A DNA stretch of 13,981 bases from Methylovirgula sp. (GCA_030044485.1 JASHVQ010000071.1:1-13981), one strand, 5' to 3'; numbered from the stretch's first letter, positions 1-7,615 are shown. The notes: generated by a model from the letters alone, not told the origin. Program-made: numbers and translations.

Positions 1-1314
1 CCGATCGACGCCTTCATGAGCCGGCATCGGTATGCGGTGGTCGTCGGCACGCTCGGGGTGGCGCTCGCCGGAAGCCCGCTGCTGGCCTATGTGCACTTCG
101 ATTTCAACCCGCTCGACCTGCGCAGCAAGAAGACGGAGGCCGTGGCGACGCTTCTCGATCTGCAAAAGAGCGCCGATACAGAAACCAACACGATCGACAT
201 TCTCGCGCCCAGTCTCGATGCGACGCCGCCGATCATCGCCAAGTTGACGCCCCTTCCGGAAGTTTCGCGCACCATCACGCTCGCCGATTTCGTGCCTCCC
301 GACCAGGAGCAAAAACTGCCGGTCATCCGACATGCCGCGTCGATCCTCTTGCCGCTGTTCGATCCGGGCCGCCGATTGGATCGGCCGAGCGATGCCGAAG
401 ACATCGCCGAGCTTCGCAGCGCGGCAACGCAATTCTCGGCGACGGCGCAGAAATTCTCGGGCAAAGGCGCCGACGATGCCCGCCGTCTCGCAAGTCTTAT
501 GCGTCAGCTGGCGGCGGCGCCCCCCGCCAAGCGCGATGCGGCGCGCGCCGCGTTGCTCCCCGGCCTGCAGGTGCTGCTCGGCCTGCTGCAGAGTTCGCTC
601 GAAGCCAAGCCGACCGGCCTCGGCGACATTCCGCAAAGCCTGCGGCGCGATTGGATCGCGCCCGACGGGCAGGCGCTGATCGAAGTCACCCCGAAGGGCG
701 ATCCCAACGACAACGCGGTGATGAGCAAGTTCGCCAAAGCGGTCGAGAAAGTGGCGCCCGACGCCACCGGCGAGCCGGTTGCCGTGCAGGAATCCGGCGA
801 CACGATCATCAAGGCCTTCATTCAGGCGGGAATTATCGCGCTCGTCTCGATCAGCATCCTGCTCTTTATCGTGCTGCGCCGCGTGACCGACGTGCTTCTA
901 ACCCTGGTGCCGCTGTTGCTCGCCGGACTTGTCACTTTGGAGCTGACCGTCATTGTCGACATGCCGCTCAACTTCGCCAATATCATCGCCCTGCCGCTGA
1001 TGCTGGGATTGGGCGTCGCCTTCAAGATCTATTTCGTGATGGCCTGGCGGGCGGGGACCACGAACCTTCTGCAATCGAGCCTGACCCGCGCGGTGTTCTT
1101 CAGCGCCATGACCACCGCGACCGCCTTCGGCAGTCTATGGCTGTCGCATCATCCCGGCACGTCGAGCATGGGCAAATTACTGGCGATGTCGCTGGTCACC
1201 ACGCTTGCCGCGGCGGTGCTTTTCCAGCCGGCGCTCATGGGGCCGCCGCGCCAGCGCAAAGCCTTGAAGCTTACTCCTCGAGGCCCCCGATATGCTTCTG
1301 GGCATAAAGGCTGA
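1..1314 (+). CDS. hpnN: Hopanoid-associated RND transporter HpnN, C-terminal half (5' end outside window)
   Basis: The reading frame is open from the first base (P-I-D-A-F-M...), so this is the last 437 codons of a longer gene; HpnN proteins are usually about 860–880 residues. The visible half has one membrane segment near the start (VVVGTLGVALAG), a long extracytoplasmic domain, then five segments near the C-terminus, as expected for the second half of an MMPL/RND pump. The stretch with LPLMLGLGVAFKIYF, then SSLTRAVFFSAMTTATAFGS and HPGTSSMGKLL, is characteristic of HpnN rather than generic MMPL proteins. HpnN is known to move hopanoids from the inner to the outer membrane. The last 15 codons overlap the end of bfr on the other strand. 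Family assignment is strong; the start and first half cannot be seen. Confidence 0.93.
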   Translation, partial: PIDAFMSRHRYAVVVGTLGVALAGSPLLAYVHFDFNPLDLRSKKTEAVATLLDLQKSADTETNTIDILAPSLDATPPIIAKLTPLPEVSRTITLADFVPPDQEQKLPVIRHAASILLPLFDPGRRLDRPSDAEDIAELRSAATQFSATAQKFSGKGADDARRLASLMRQLAAAPPAKRDAARAALLPGLQVLLGLLQSSLEAKPTGLGDIPQSLRRDWIAPDGQALIEVTPKGDPNDNAVMSKFAKAVEKVAPDATGEPVAVQESGDTIIKAFIQAGIIALVSISILLFIVLRRVTDVLLTLVPLLLAGLVTLELTVIVDMPLNFANIIALPLMLGLGVAFKIYFVMAWRAGTTNLLQSSLTRAVFFSAMTTATAFGSLWLSHHPGTSSMGKLLAMSLVTTLAAAVLFQPALMGPPRQRKALKLTPRGPRYASGHKG

Positions 1315-1750
1315 CGCCGACCTGGCGGACGAGTTCCTGCTGCGTCTCGAGGAAGTCGATATGCCGTTCCTCGTCCTCGAGCAGGTCGTCGAACAATTCC
1401 TTCGACACATAGTCGCGGATCGAGAAGCAATAATCGGCGGCTTCCGTATAGAGCCTATGCGCGTCGCGTTCGGCGGCGAGATCCGCGGCGAGGATTTCCT
1501 CGACCGTCTGCCCGATGCGCAACGGATCGAGAACCTGCATGTTGGGGAGGCCTTCGAGAAACAGGATGCGGTCGACGAAGCGATCGGCGTGATGCATCTC
1601 CTCGATCGATTCCGCCCGCCATTTCTTGGCGAGCTCTTTGTATCCCCAGTTGTCGAAGATGCGATAGTGCAGCCAATATTGATTGATGGCCGTCAATTCG
1701 CTGCGTAGGCCGCGATTGAGATATTCGAGGACCCTCTCGTCGCCCCTCAT
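1271..1750 (-). CDS. bfr: Bacterioferritin
   Basis: This 159-residue protein has the standard length and ending (SQKHIGGLEE-like) of bacterioferritin, the 24-subunit haem-containing iron-storage shell. All ferroxidase ligands are present at the canonical numbers: E18, E51, H54, E94, E127 and H130. The haem ligand M52 is also present, in the motif ESIEEMHHAD. The ATG at 1748–1750 is preceded by GGAG seven bases upstream, which supports the start. It lies downstream of bfd on the same strand with a 119-base gap holding a hairpin, so the two may form an operon with partial termination. Its 3' end overlaps hpnN by 44 bases, tail to tail. Identification is very secure. Confidence 0.97.
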   Translation of the reverse strand: MRGDERVLEYLNRGLRSELTAINQYWLHYRIFDNWGYKELAKKWRAESIEEMHHADRFVDRILFLEGLPNMQVLDPLRIGQTVEEILAADLAAERDAHRLYTEAADYCFSIRDYVSKELFDDLLEDEERHIDFLETQQELVRQVGVSLYAQKHIGGLEE

Positions 1751-1785
1751 CGACTGGCTCCGTTCGGCGGCGCGCTTCGGTCGTA

Positions 1786-1824
1786 AAATCTGCGCTTATT
1801 GGAGGCGCAGCCTAGGGCGCAGAT
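1786..1824 (-). terminator. Terminator- or attenuator-like hairpin between bfd and bfr
   Basis: Read on the minus strand, two direct copies of CTGCGCC lie 12 bases apart and are followed by the inverted copy GCGCAG and then ATTTTA. The distal copy pairs over 8 bp (ATCTGCGC with GCGCAGAT, 21-base loop). The proximal copy pairs over 6 bp with a 9-base loop. Two alternative stems sharing one 3' arm before a short U-run suggest partial termination or attenuation of bfd transcripts before bfr. The function is inferred from the layout only. Confidence 0.4.
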
Positions 1825-1869
1825 GCGGATTAGGCAACCGCGGACGGCACGAATGCCGCAGCGAAAGGT

Positions 1870-2187
1870 TTATCGATCGTCGTGACCATGCGCCGCGGCG
1901 TGGGCGCAGCCTTCGCAGCGCGCCGGGCATTGGCCGCCGCCGTCCGTTTCCACCCTCGCCCATTCTTCCTTGAAGCGATCGAGCGAAGCCGCATGGCCAT
2001 GCGCGACATCCTCGGCGTGTCCGAGCGCGTCCTTGATGATCCGCTGTACCATGGCGTAGCAGCGCCCGCAGTTCGGACTGCAGCCGAGACAACGATAGAC
2101 CGCGCCGGGCGTGCGCGGGCAGCTTTCGCTGTTGAGGGAATCCCTGATCTTGGACTCGGAAATGGAATTGCAGGAACAGACGATCAT
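1870..2187 (-). CDS. bfd: Bacterioferritin-associated ferredoxin with extended Cys/His-rich tail
   Basis: The N-terminal 55 residues match Bfd, the small [2Fe-2S] protein that docks on bacterioferritin and supplies electrons to release stored iron. The sequence opens MIVCSCN, giving C4 and C6, and the second pair is in NCGRC (C40, C43). That is the usual CxC...CxxC cluster pattern, shifted by two residues relative to E. coli. Family members are usually about 60–75 residues; this one is 105. The extra tail holds C87, C91 and C94 plus H96, H100 and H102, and another His-rich patch lies at 57–65. C23, C33 and C36 are further non-canonical cysteines. It is followed by bfr on the same strand. No strong Shine-Dalgarno precedes the ATG. 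The core assignment is secure; the role of the tail is unknown. Confidence 0.9.
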   Translation of the reverse strand: MIVCSCNSISESKIRDSLNSESCPRTPGAVYRCLGCSPNCGRCYAMVQRIIKDALGHAEDVAHGHAASLDRFKEEWARVETDGGGQCPARCEGCAHAAAHGHDDR

Positions 2188-2229
2188 CTTCGGAAAAACA
2201 GAATTCGCGGGGCTCGATTGGGTTGCCGC

Positions 2230-2258
2230 TTTCTAGTGTCGAAGCCGAAATAGAGCAA
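2230..2258 (-). promoter_or_regulatory. Possible promoter for bfd
   Basis: On the minus strand TTGCTC and TAGAAA are separated by 17 bases, with the -10 element about 43 bases before the bfd start codon. The match to the sigma-70 consensus is moderate. I found no clear Irr (ICE) or RirA-type iron box around it. Confidence 0.25.
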
Positions 2259-2391
2259 GTGAAACGCGCAACTTTATATGCGTTCCAAAGTAGCGCCTTT
2301 CAAGTATTGCCAGTTTAAAACGACTATAAAGAACGCGAATGCGGCGGGCGCCGATTTCCGCCGCCGCCTTGAGGAGTTTGGAGCAAGGGGT

Positions 2392-2420
2392 TTGCGCTCG
2401 ATCAACGCCAGGATCATAAT
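2392..2420 (+). promoter_or_regulatory. Likely sigma-70 promoter of the aldehyde dehydrogenase operon
   Basis: TTGCGC (2392–2397) and CATAAT (2415–2420) are separated by 17 bases; the -10 matches the consensus at five of six positions. The predicted transcription start near 2427 leaves a leader of about 34 bases before the ATG. A GC-rich inverted repeat (GCGGCGG near 2341 with CCGCCGC near 2358–2364) lies upstream and could be a regulator site, but nothing shows this directly. Confidence 0.42.
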
Positions 2421-2460
2421 GACCCTATAGAAAAGAACGTTCAAACTCCGGGAGGACGTC

Positions 2461-3981
2461 ATGCTTGCGAAAAGTCTCGCAGAATTGAAACAGCAGGTGG
2501 CGCTGCGCGAGCGCTATGACAATTTCATCGGCGGCAAATGGGTCGCCCCCGTCAAAGGCCGATATTTCGACAACATCAGCCCGATTACCGGCAAGCCGGT
2601 CTGCCAGGTCGCCCGCTCGAGCGCCGAGGACGTCGAACTGGCACTCGACGCGGCGCATGCGGCGCGCGCCGCCTGGGCCAAGACGTCCGGCGCCAACCGC
2701 GCCAAGCTTCTGAACAAGATCGCCGACCGGGTCGAAAGCAAGCTCAACCTTCTGGCGCTTGCCGAGACGGTCGACAATGGCAAGCCGATCCGCGAAACGA
2801 CGGCCGCCGATATCCCGCTCGTCATCGATCATTTCCGCTATTTCGCCGGCTGCATCCTGGCGCAGGAAGGCTCGATCTCGGAGATCGACCACGACACCGT
2901 CGCCTATCATTTCCATGAGCCGCTCGGTGTCGTGGCGCAGATCATTCCCTGGAACTTCCCGGTGCTGATGGCGGCCTGGAAGCTCGCCCCGGCGCTCGCC
3001 GCCGGCAATTGCGTGGTGCTGAAGCCCGCCGAACAGACGCCGATGAGCATCATGGTCTTCGCCGACATGATCGCCGACATCCTGCCGCCCGGCGTGCTCA
3101 ACATCGTCAACGGCTTCGGCGTCGAGGCCGGCAAGCCGCTCGCCCAGAGCAAGCGCGTCGCGAAAGTCGCCTTCACCGGCGAGACCACGACCGGCCGGCT
3201 CATCATGCAATACGCATCCGAGAACATCATTCCGGTGACGCTCGAACTCGGCGGCAAGTCGCCCAACGTCTTCTTCGCCGACGTGATGGCGCAGGATGAT
3301 GACTTCTTCGATAAGACTCTCGAGGGTTTTGCGATGTTCGCCTTTAACCAAGGGGAAGTTTGCACCTGCCCCAGCCGGGCTCTCGTCCAGAAGTCGATCT
3401 ATGACAAGGTCATGGAAAGGGCGATCGCCCGCGTGAAGAAGATCAAGCAGGGCCATCCGCTCGATCCGCAAACGATGATCGGCGCGCAGGCCTCGAACGA
3501 CCAGATGGAGAAAATTCTCTCCTATATCGACATCGGCAAGAAGGAAGGCGCCAAGGTCCTCGTCGGCGGCGAGCGCAACAAGCTCGAAGGCGAGCTCTCC
3601 GAGGGCTATTACGTCAAGCCCACCATCCTCGAAGGCAATAACAAGATGCGCGTCTTCCAGGAGGAGATTTTTGGGCCGGTGGTGTCGGTGACCACGTTCG
3701 ACACGGAGGAAGAGGCGCTCAAGATCGCCAACGACACGCTTTACGGGCTCGGCGCCGGCCTCTGGACGCGCGACATCAATCGCGCCTATCGCATGGGCCG
3801 CGGCATCGAGGCGGGACGCGTCTGGACGAACCGCTATCATCTCTATCCTTCGCACGCGGCCTTCGGCGGCTACAAACAGTCAGGCATCGGGCGCGAGACG
3901 CATAAGATGATGCTCGATCACTATCAGCAGACTAAGAACCTGCTGGTGAGCTACAGTCCGAAGGCTTTGGGGTTCTTCTGA
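2461..3981 (+). CDS. NAD-dependent aldehyde dehydrogenase, ExaC/AldB (acetaldehyde) type
   Basis: The 506-residue protein spans a full aldehyde dehydrogenase fold and matches the ExaC/AldB/AcoD acetaldehyde dehydrogenases closely from end to end, including the ending TKNLLVSY...LGFF. Active-site residues are in place: N165 in PWNF, K188 in LKPAE, the cofactor loop TGETTTG at 239–245, the general base E262 in LELGGK, and the catalytic C301 in FNQGEVC. It should oxidise short aliphatic aldehydes to acids in the cytoplasm; in relatives it serves ethanol or acetoin catabolism, but the substrate here is inferred. GGGAGG five bases before the ATG supports the start. It is followed 78 bases downstream by a DUF779 gene, its usual partner, beyond an 11-bp inverted repeat. 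No alcohol dehydrogenase gene is in view. Confidence 0.95.
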   Translation: MLAKSLAELKQQVALRERYDNFIGGKWVAPVKGRYFDNISPITGKPVCQVARSSAEDVELALDAAHAARAAWAKTSGANRAKLLNKIADRVESKLNLLALAETVDNGKPIRETTAADIPLVIDHFRYFAGCILAQEGSISEIDHDTVAYHFHEPLGVVAQIIPWNFPVLMAAWKLAPALAAGNCVVLKPAEQTPMSIMVFADMIADILPPGVLNIVNGFGVEAGKPLAQSKRVAKVAFTGETTTGRLIMQYASENIIPVTLELGGKSPNVFFADVMAQDDDFFDKTLEGFAMFAFNQGEVCTCPSRALVQKSIYDKVMERAIARVKKIKQGHPLDPQTMIGAQASNDQMEKILSYIDIGKKEGAKVLVGGERNKLEGELSEGYYVKPTILEGNNKMRVFQEEIFGPVVSVTTFDTEEEALKIANDTLYGLGAGLWTRDINRAYRMGRGIEAGRVWTNRYHLYPSHAAFGGYKQSGIGRETHKMMLDHYQQTKNLLVSYSPKALGFF

Positions 3982-4000
3982 GATCCATGACGCTCTCATG

Positions 4001-4035
4001 CCGAGAAGCGGGGCGCCTGAGCGGCCGCTTCTCGG
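4001..4035 (+). repeat. Perfect 11-bp inverted repeat between the ALDH and DUF779 genes
   Basis: CCGAGAAGCGG (4001–4011) and CCGCTTCTCGG (4025–4035) form a perfect 11-bp stem around a 13-base loop, starting 19 bases after the ALDH stop. There is no U-run after it, so it is not a classical terminator. The 3' arm overlaps the only purine-rich (CGGAG) stretch upstream of the DUF779 gene. An mRNA-stability hairpin, partial termination or reduced DUF779 translation are all possible. Confidence 0.55.
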
Positions 4036-4059
4036 AGCAAAGGGCCGCAGAGCGATCCA

Positions 4060-4449
4060 ATGGCCGACCGCGTTGACGCCAGTGAAAAAGCGCTCGAGCT
4101 GATCGCCAAGCTCGAAGCGATGCATGGGCCGGTGATGTTTCATCAGTCGGGCGGCTGCTGCGACGGCTCTTCGCCCATGTGCTATCCGCGCGGCGAGTTC
4201 CGCATCGGGCGAAGCGACGTGAAGCTTGGCGAGATCGGCGGCGCGCCCTTTTATATGAGCGCCGCGCAATACGAATATTGGAAGCACACGCATCTGACGA
4301 TCGACGTCGTTGCGGGCCGCGGCTCGGGTTTCTCGCTCGAAGCGCCGGAAAACGTCCGCTTTCTCACCCGCAGCCGGCTGTTCACCGATGCCGAAACCGA
4401 AAAGCTCGCGAAAATGCCGGTGCTCAACGGCGAAGGCGCGCCCATCTGA
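4060..4449 (+). CDS. DUF779 family protein (aldehyde dehydrogenase partner)
   Basis: The 129-residue soluble protein has the hallmark segment GPVMFHQSGGCCDGSSPMC, with C33, C34 and C41, followed by conserved FRIGRSDVKLGEI and YMSAAQYEYWKHTHLTIDV. This is the DUF779 family, which is recurrently found next to ExaC/AldB-like aldehyde dehydrogenases. Its biochemical role is not established. The paired cysteines and neighbouring His/Asp residues could bind a metal or act in redox, but that is inference. It follows the ALDH gene on the same strand and probably shares its transcript. The ribosome site is weak, with the best purine stretch about 16–26 bases upstream, so expression may be lower than that of the dehydrogenase. 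Confidence 0.9.
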   Translation: MADRVDASEKALELIAKLEAMHGPVMFHQSGGCCDGSSPMCYPRGEFRIGRSDVKLGEIGGAPFYMSAAQYEYWKHTHLTIDVVAGRGSGFSLEAPENVRFLTRSRLFTDAETEKLAKMPVLNGEGAPI

Positions 4450-4450
4450 A

Positions 4451-4462
4451 AGGCCGCGGCCT
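4451..4462. repeat. 12-bp perfect palindrome between convergent stops
   Basis: AGGCCGCGGCCT is fully self-complementary and sits between the DUF779 stop and the stop of the facing membrane-protein gene. It could help end both transcripts, but without a U-run or a proper loop this is weak. Confidence 0.25.
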
Positions 4463-5682
4463 CAGGTTCGAAGCTCGGCCTCGTCCCCGGCCGGCGCGAG
4501 CGGCCGTTCGGCGCGCGGCCGGCCCTTGAAGAGCAGCGCGAAGGCGATCGCGTCGAGGCCGTTGAGCGTGATCCACCAGAGCTGCGTCGTCGCTGTGCCC
4601 CAGAGCGCGAAAATCAGCGCGGCGACGAGACCCGCGAGCAGCGCCGGCGACACATGCGGCGGCGCGTGGCCGGCGCCCACGAAAATCCCGGCGCTGAGGA
4701 CGGCGAGAGATAGGGCGCCGAGAAAGCCGAGTTCGTACCAGATCGTGAACAGAATGCTGCGCGGCGCATCGGGCGGCAAAGCGCCGATCTCGATCGCCTT
4801 GGCCGCCATTCCAAGGCCGTGGCCGGTTATCAGCCGCGGCCATTGTTCGATGGCCGTGGTGGCGAGCGACAGCGCCGAACCGTTGTGGGGAAGCTGCAAC
4901 ATGTCGGCGAGCGAAAAGGCGGCGAAGGCAAGGATCGGCGCGAAAAGAACGAGCGTGGCGGACCCCAAAGCGAGAAGCTGCGCGATGCGGCGCGGATTTG
5001 TCGCGGCAACCGTATAGGTGGCCGCGCCGAGCGCGACGGAGGCGAGCGCGATCTGGAAAAAATCTGCAAAGGCCGCGGCGGCGACCGCAACCGGCAAAGC
5101 CGCCGCCAGAAGCCAGCGCTCGCGCAACGCCAGCGCGCCGAGCGCCGGCCAAACCAAAACCGCGGTGCAGACGAGGCAGCGCTGGGCGAGCGTATGGTCG
5201 GGATCCGGCCCGCTTGAAAAGGACGGCGGGCCGAACATCACCAGCGCCCCGGTCGCCAGCGCCGCCGCCGCGACGCCGATCGGCAGCAGATAGAGGTTCG
5301 ACGCCTTGGTGCGTTCCGGCAGAAAGACGATCGCCAGCAGCACCACCAGCCCGGTCGCGAGCGATCTGCCAAACCGCGCCGCCGCCTCGGCCGGAAAAGG
5401 CGTCCAGGCGAGCGAGAGGCCGGACCAGAGGATCAGAAAAAACGCCGTCACCCCGATGGGCGTGAGCAAGGCATCGCCAAGATTGCGGCCGCGCAGGCCG
5501 CGGATCAGCCAGCCCGAGATAATCAAGATCGCCGCCCCAATCGGCAGCAGGACATAGAGCGCGCCGAACGAGAAAAGCTCGGCCACGGGCGTGAGGACCA
5601 TCAAGATGATGAGGGCCAGGCGGCAGAGAAGCTGCGCCGCATCCGCGGTCGGATCAACCAGTCGGGAGCGCACGGCCAACAT
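4462..5682 (-). CDS. Polytopic membrane protein, O-antigen ligase/polymerase-like (Wzy_C/WaaL-like)
   Basis: About ten hydrophobic segments fill this protein. A larger hydrophilic stretch near the C-terminal third contains GHGLGMAAKA, followed by IWYELGFLGA. Gly-rich GxGxG then ELGxxG is the pattern of the Wzy_C domain of O-antigen ligases and polymerases, which join polysaccharide to lipid A core or polymerise repeat units at the periplasmic face. The His-Asn pair usual between these two motifs is not obvious (PPDAPRSILF stands there), so catalysis is uncertain. I chose the ATG ending at 5682, where the membrane-proximal sequence MLAVRSRL begins and GAGG lies eight bases upstream. An upstream ATG at 5763 would add 27 Arg-rich residues with poor ribosome-site support. 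No other surface polysaccharide gene is nearby. Confidence 0.68.
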   Translation of the reverse strand: MLAVRSRLVDPTADAAQLLCRLALIILMVLTPVAELFSFGALYVLLPIGAAILIISGWLIRGLRGRNLGDALLTPIGVTAFFLILWSGLSLAWTPFPAEAAARFGRSLATGLVVLLAIVFLPERTKASNLYLLPIGVAAAALATGALVMFGPPSFSSGPDPDHTLAQRCLVCTAVLVWPALGALALRERWLLAAALPVAVAAAAFADFFQIALASVALGAATYTVAATNPRRIAQLLALGSATLVLFAPILAFAAFSLADMLQLPHNGSALSLATTAIEQWPRLITGHGLGMAAKAIEIGALPPDAPRSILFTIWYELGFLGALSLAVLSAGIFVGAGHAPPHVSPALLAGLVAALIFALWGTATTQLWWITLNGLDAIAFALLFKGRPRAERPLAPAGDEAELRT

Positions 5683-5822
5683 TCGCGAAACCTCGTGACG
5701 GAAAGCCTTGGCCGAAGAGTCCGGCAACGGCAAGCCGGAGCGCCACATGGGCGCGCGGCGCATGGACCGCGCATGGACCCTTTGCCGCAGAGATTGCCGG
5801 CCGGAATGTTCATGGATTGTTC

Positions 5823-5851
5823 TTGCCCATTGCCTAGGCTTATGCTTAAAA
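5823..5851 (+). promoter_or_regulatory. Possible promoter for comM
   Basis: TTGCCC (5823–5828) and TTAAAA (5846–5851) are separated by 17 bases in the otherwise GC-rich divergent gap, about 65 bases before the comM start. The -10 match is only fair. Confidence 0.28.
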
Positions 5852-5905
5852 TTGTCTGCCGTTCGGGCCTGCGCCCACGGCCCTCGATCGGCCCCGCGAC
5901 CGCGT

Positions 5906-5910
5906 GGAGG
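5906..5910 (+). promoter_or_regulatory. Shine-Dalgarno that fixes the comM start
   Basis: GGAGG lies five bases before the ATG at 5916. An in-frame GTG at 5904 would overlap this site and has no ribosome site of its own, so 5916 (MVVRVATVAF) is the better start. Confidence 0.7.
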
Positions 5911-5915
5911 GAGCG

Positions 5916-7454
5916 ATGGTGGTCAGAGTTGCGACGGTCGCCTTCGAGGGAATCGAGGCGGCTCCCGTCGAGGTCCAGGTGCAGATCTCGAACGGCAACG
6001 TCGTCTTCAACGTCGTCGGCCTCGGCGACAAGGCGGTCGCCGAATCGCGCGAGCGGGTACGCGCCGCGCTGAATGCCGCGGGCCTGGCCTTGCCGGCCAA
6101 GCGCATCACGGTCAATCTTGCACCTGCCGATCTGCCGAAGGAAGGCAGCCATTACGATCTGCCGATCGCCATCGGCGTCATGGCGGCGATCGGCGCGATC
6201 CCGGTGGACGCGCTCGGCAATTACACCGTGCTCGGCGAACTTGCGCTCGACGGCACGATCACCTCGGTTGCCGGCGTATTGCCGGCGGCGATCGCCGCCA
6301 ATGGACGCGGGCAGGGGCTGATCTGTCCGCGCGAAAGTGGCGGGGAAGCGGCCTGGGCCTCGCAGGACATGGACGTCTTGGCGCCGGCTTCGCTCATTCA
6401 GCTCGCCAATCATTTCAAGGGCATTCAGGTGATGGGCCGACCTGCGCCGGCGATGCGCGCGCAGACCGGTGCGCAGCCCGATCTTCGCGACATCAAAGGC
6501 CAGGAGAGCGCCAAACGGGCGCTCGAAATCGCCGCCGCCGGCGGCCACAATCTTCTCATGAACGGCCCCCCCGGCGCCGGCAAATCCATGCTTGCCGCGC
6601 GCCTGCCCTCGATTCTCCCGCCGCTCAGCCCGCGCGAACTTCTCGAAGTCTCGCTCATTCATTCGGTCGCCGGCCAATTGGCGGGCGGCGCCTTGACCGA
6701 CCGGCGTCCCTTTCGCGCTCCGCATCATTCAGCCTCCATGCCGGCGCTGGTCGGGGGCGGCGTGCATGCCAAGCCCGGTGAAATTTCCCTCGCGCATCAG
6801 GGCGTGCTTTTCCTTGACGAATTGCCGGAATTCCAGCCGCAAGTTCTCGACAGTTTGCGCCAGCCGCTGGAAACCGGCGAGGTCGCCGTGGCGCGCGCCA
6901 ACCATCGCATTGTCTATCCGGCCCGCTTCCAGCTGGTCGCGGCCATGAATCCCTGCCGCTGCGGCCATGCGCTCGATCCGGGTTTCAGCTGCAATAGGCA
7001 GCCGCTCGCGCGTTGCCTCGCCCAATATCAAGCGCGCCTGTCGGGACCGCTTCTCGACCGCATCGATCTGATGATCGAAGTCCCCGCGGTCAGCGCCGCC
7101 GATCTCATGCTGCCTGCCGCTGCGGAAGGATCGGCGGAAGTTGCGGCGCGCGTCGCCGCGGCGCGGCGCATTCAGGCGCGCCGCTACGCGGAATTCGGTC
7201 TGCCAAACGTCGGCTCGAATGCGGCCGCGCCCGGGCATATAATCGAGGACGTGGCGCGCCCCGATACATCGGGCCTGGCGCTGCTGCGCGAAGCCTCGGA
7301 ACGTCTGGCTTTATCGGCGCGCGGCTTCCATCGCGTGCTCAAATTGGCGCGCACCATCGCCGATCTCGACGGCGCCCATACCGTGACGCGCGTGCATCTC
7401 GCCGAAGCTCTCTCCTACCGAATCGATGCGACGCGGCAATTGCGCGCCGCCTGA
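5916..7454 (+). CDS. comM: ComM/YifB family AAA+ ATPase (Mg-chelatase-like)
   Basis: The 512-residue protein has the full ComM layout. The N-terminal ChlI-like domain contains FNVVGLGDKAVAESRERV and LAPADLPKEGSHYDL. Then comes an AAA+ core with Walker A GPPGAGKS at 217–224 and Walker B LFLDE at 298–302. Near residue 346 is the NPCRCG motif with later cysteines, followed by LSGPLLDRIDL and a C-terminal Mg-chelatase domain. ComM is known in Vibrio as a hexameric helicase that drives branch migration when transforming DNA is integrated; homologues are widespread even in species not known to be competent. In this window it is a single gene, divergent from the membrane-protein gene upstream. The MVVRVATVAF start agrees with family N-termini. 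Assignment is very secure; transformation in this organism is inferred. Confidence 0.95.
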   Translation: MVVRVATVAFEGIEAAPVEVQVQISNGNVVFNVVGLGDKAVAESRERVRAALNAAGLALPAKRITVNLAPADLPKEGSHYDLPIAIGVMAAIGAIPVDALGNYTVLGELALDGTITSVAGVLPAAIAANGRGQGLICPRESGGEAAWASQDMDVLAPASLIQLANHFKGIQVMGRPAPAMRAQTGAQPDLRDIKGQESAKRALEIAAAGGHNLLMNGPPGAGKSMLAARLPSILPPLSPRELLEVSLIHSVAGQLAGGALTDRRPFRAPHHSASMPALVGGGVHAKPGEISLAHQGVLFLDELPEFQPQVLDSLRQPLETGEVAVARANHRIVYPARFQLVAAMNPCRCGHALDPGFSCNRQPLARCLAQYQARLSGPLLDRIDLMIEVPAVSAADLMLPAAAEGSAEVAARVAAARRIQARRYAEFGLPNVGSNAAAPGHIIEDVARPDTSGLALLREASERLALSARGFHRVLKLARTIADLDGAHTVTRVHLAEALSYRIDATRQLRAA

Positions 7455-7467
7455 GAGGCAAGTTCTT

Positions 7468-7502
7468 CCGGTTCGGGCAGAATTCGCAAAAACCGGCTGC
7501 CC
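7468..7502 (+). repeat. Two interleaved 6-bp inverted repeats after comM
   Basis: CCGGTT (7468–7473) pairs with AACCGG (7491–7496), and GGGCAG (7475–7480) pairs with CTGCCC (7497–7502). The two stems interlock, so only one can form at a time. No U-run follows, so termination of comM here is not convincing. Confidence 0.3.
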
Positions 7503-7516
7503 CGCACAAATCTGTG

Positions 7517-7533
7517 GAAATTCTTCAAATTTC
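7517..7533 (+). repeat. AT-rich inverted repeat upstream of the EF-hand gene
   Basis: GAAATT and AATTTC flank the five bases CTTCA. This AT-rich dyad in a GC-rich region lies 54 bases before the predicted -35 element of the EF-hand gene, so it could be a regulator site. Only the symmetry supports this. Confidence 0.25.
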
Positions 7534-7587
7534 GGGAAGTTTTCTACGCGAAAGTGCCAAGCCTTGAGCCTGTATTTGGTTCGCGCA

Positions 7588-7615
7588 TTGAATGTTGTGG
7601 GAGTTCTCCTATATT
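7588..7615 (+). promoter_or_regulatory. Promoter of the EF-hand (lanmodulin-like) gene
   Basis: TTGAAT (7588–7593) and TATATT (7610–7615) are separated by 16 bases, the best sigma-70-like pair I see in the window. Transcription would start near 7621, giving a leader of roughly 37 bases. Confidence 0.5.

Noticed and set aside
2188..2300. An Irr or RirA iron box upstream of bfd
   Set aside because: Only an isolated TAGAA half-site is visible; no two-fold element matches the known boxes.
2371..2400. A sigma-54 (-24/-12) promoter before the aldehyde dehydrogenase gene, as seen for some acetoin or ethanol operons
   Set aside because: The candidate GG and GC pairs are 12 (or 8) bases apart instead of 10, and a good sigma-70-like pair is available.
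2425..3855. A 476-codon open frame on the minus strand, antisense to the aldehyde dehydrogenase gene
   Set aside because: It is the mirror of a strongly conserved gene in high-GC DNA; its product is His/Arg/Asp-rich with no recognisable domain.
5601..6728. A 375-codon open frame on the minus strand under comM
   Set aside because: It covers the conserved comM Walker A region in antisense and has no family features.
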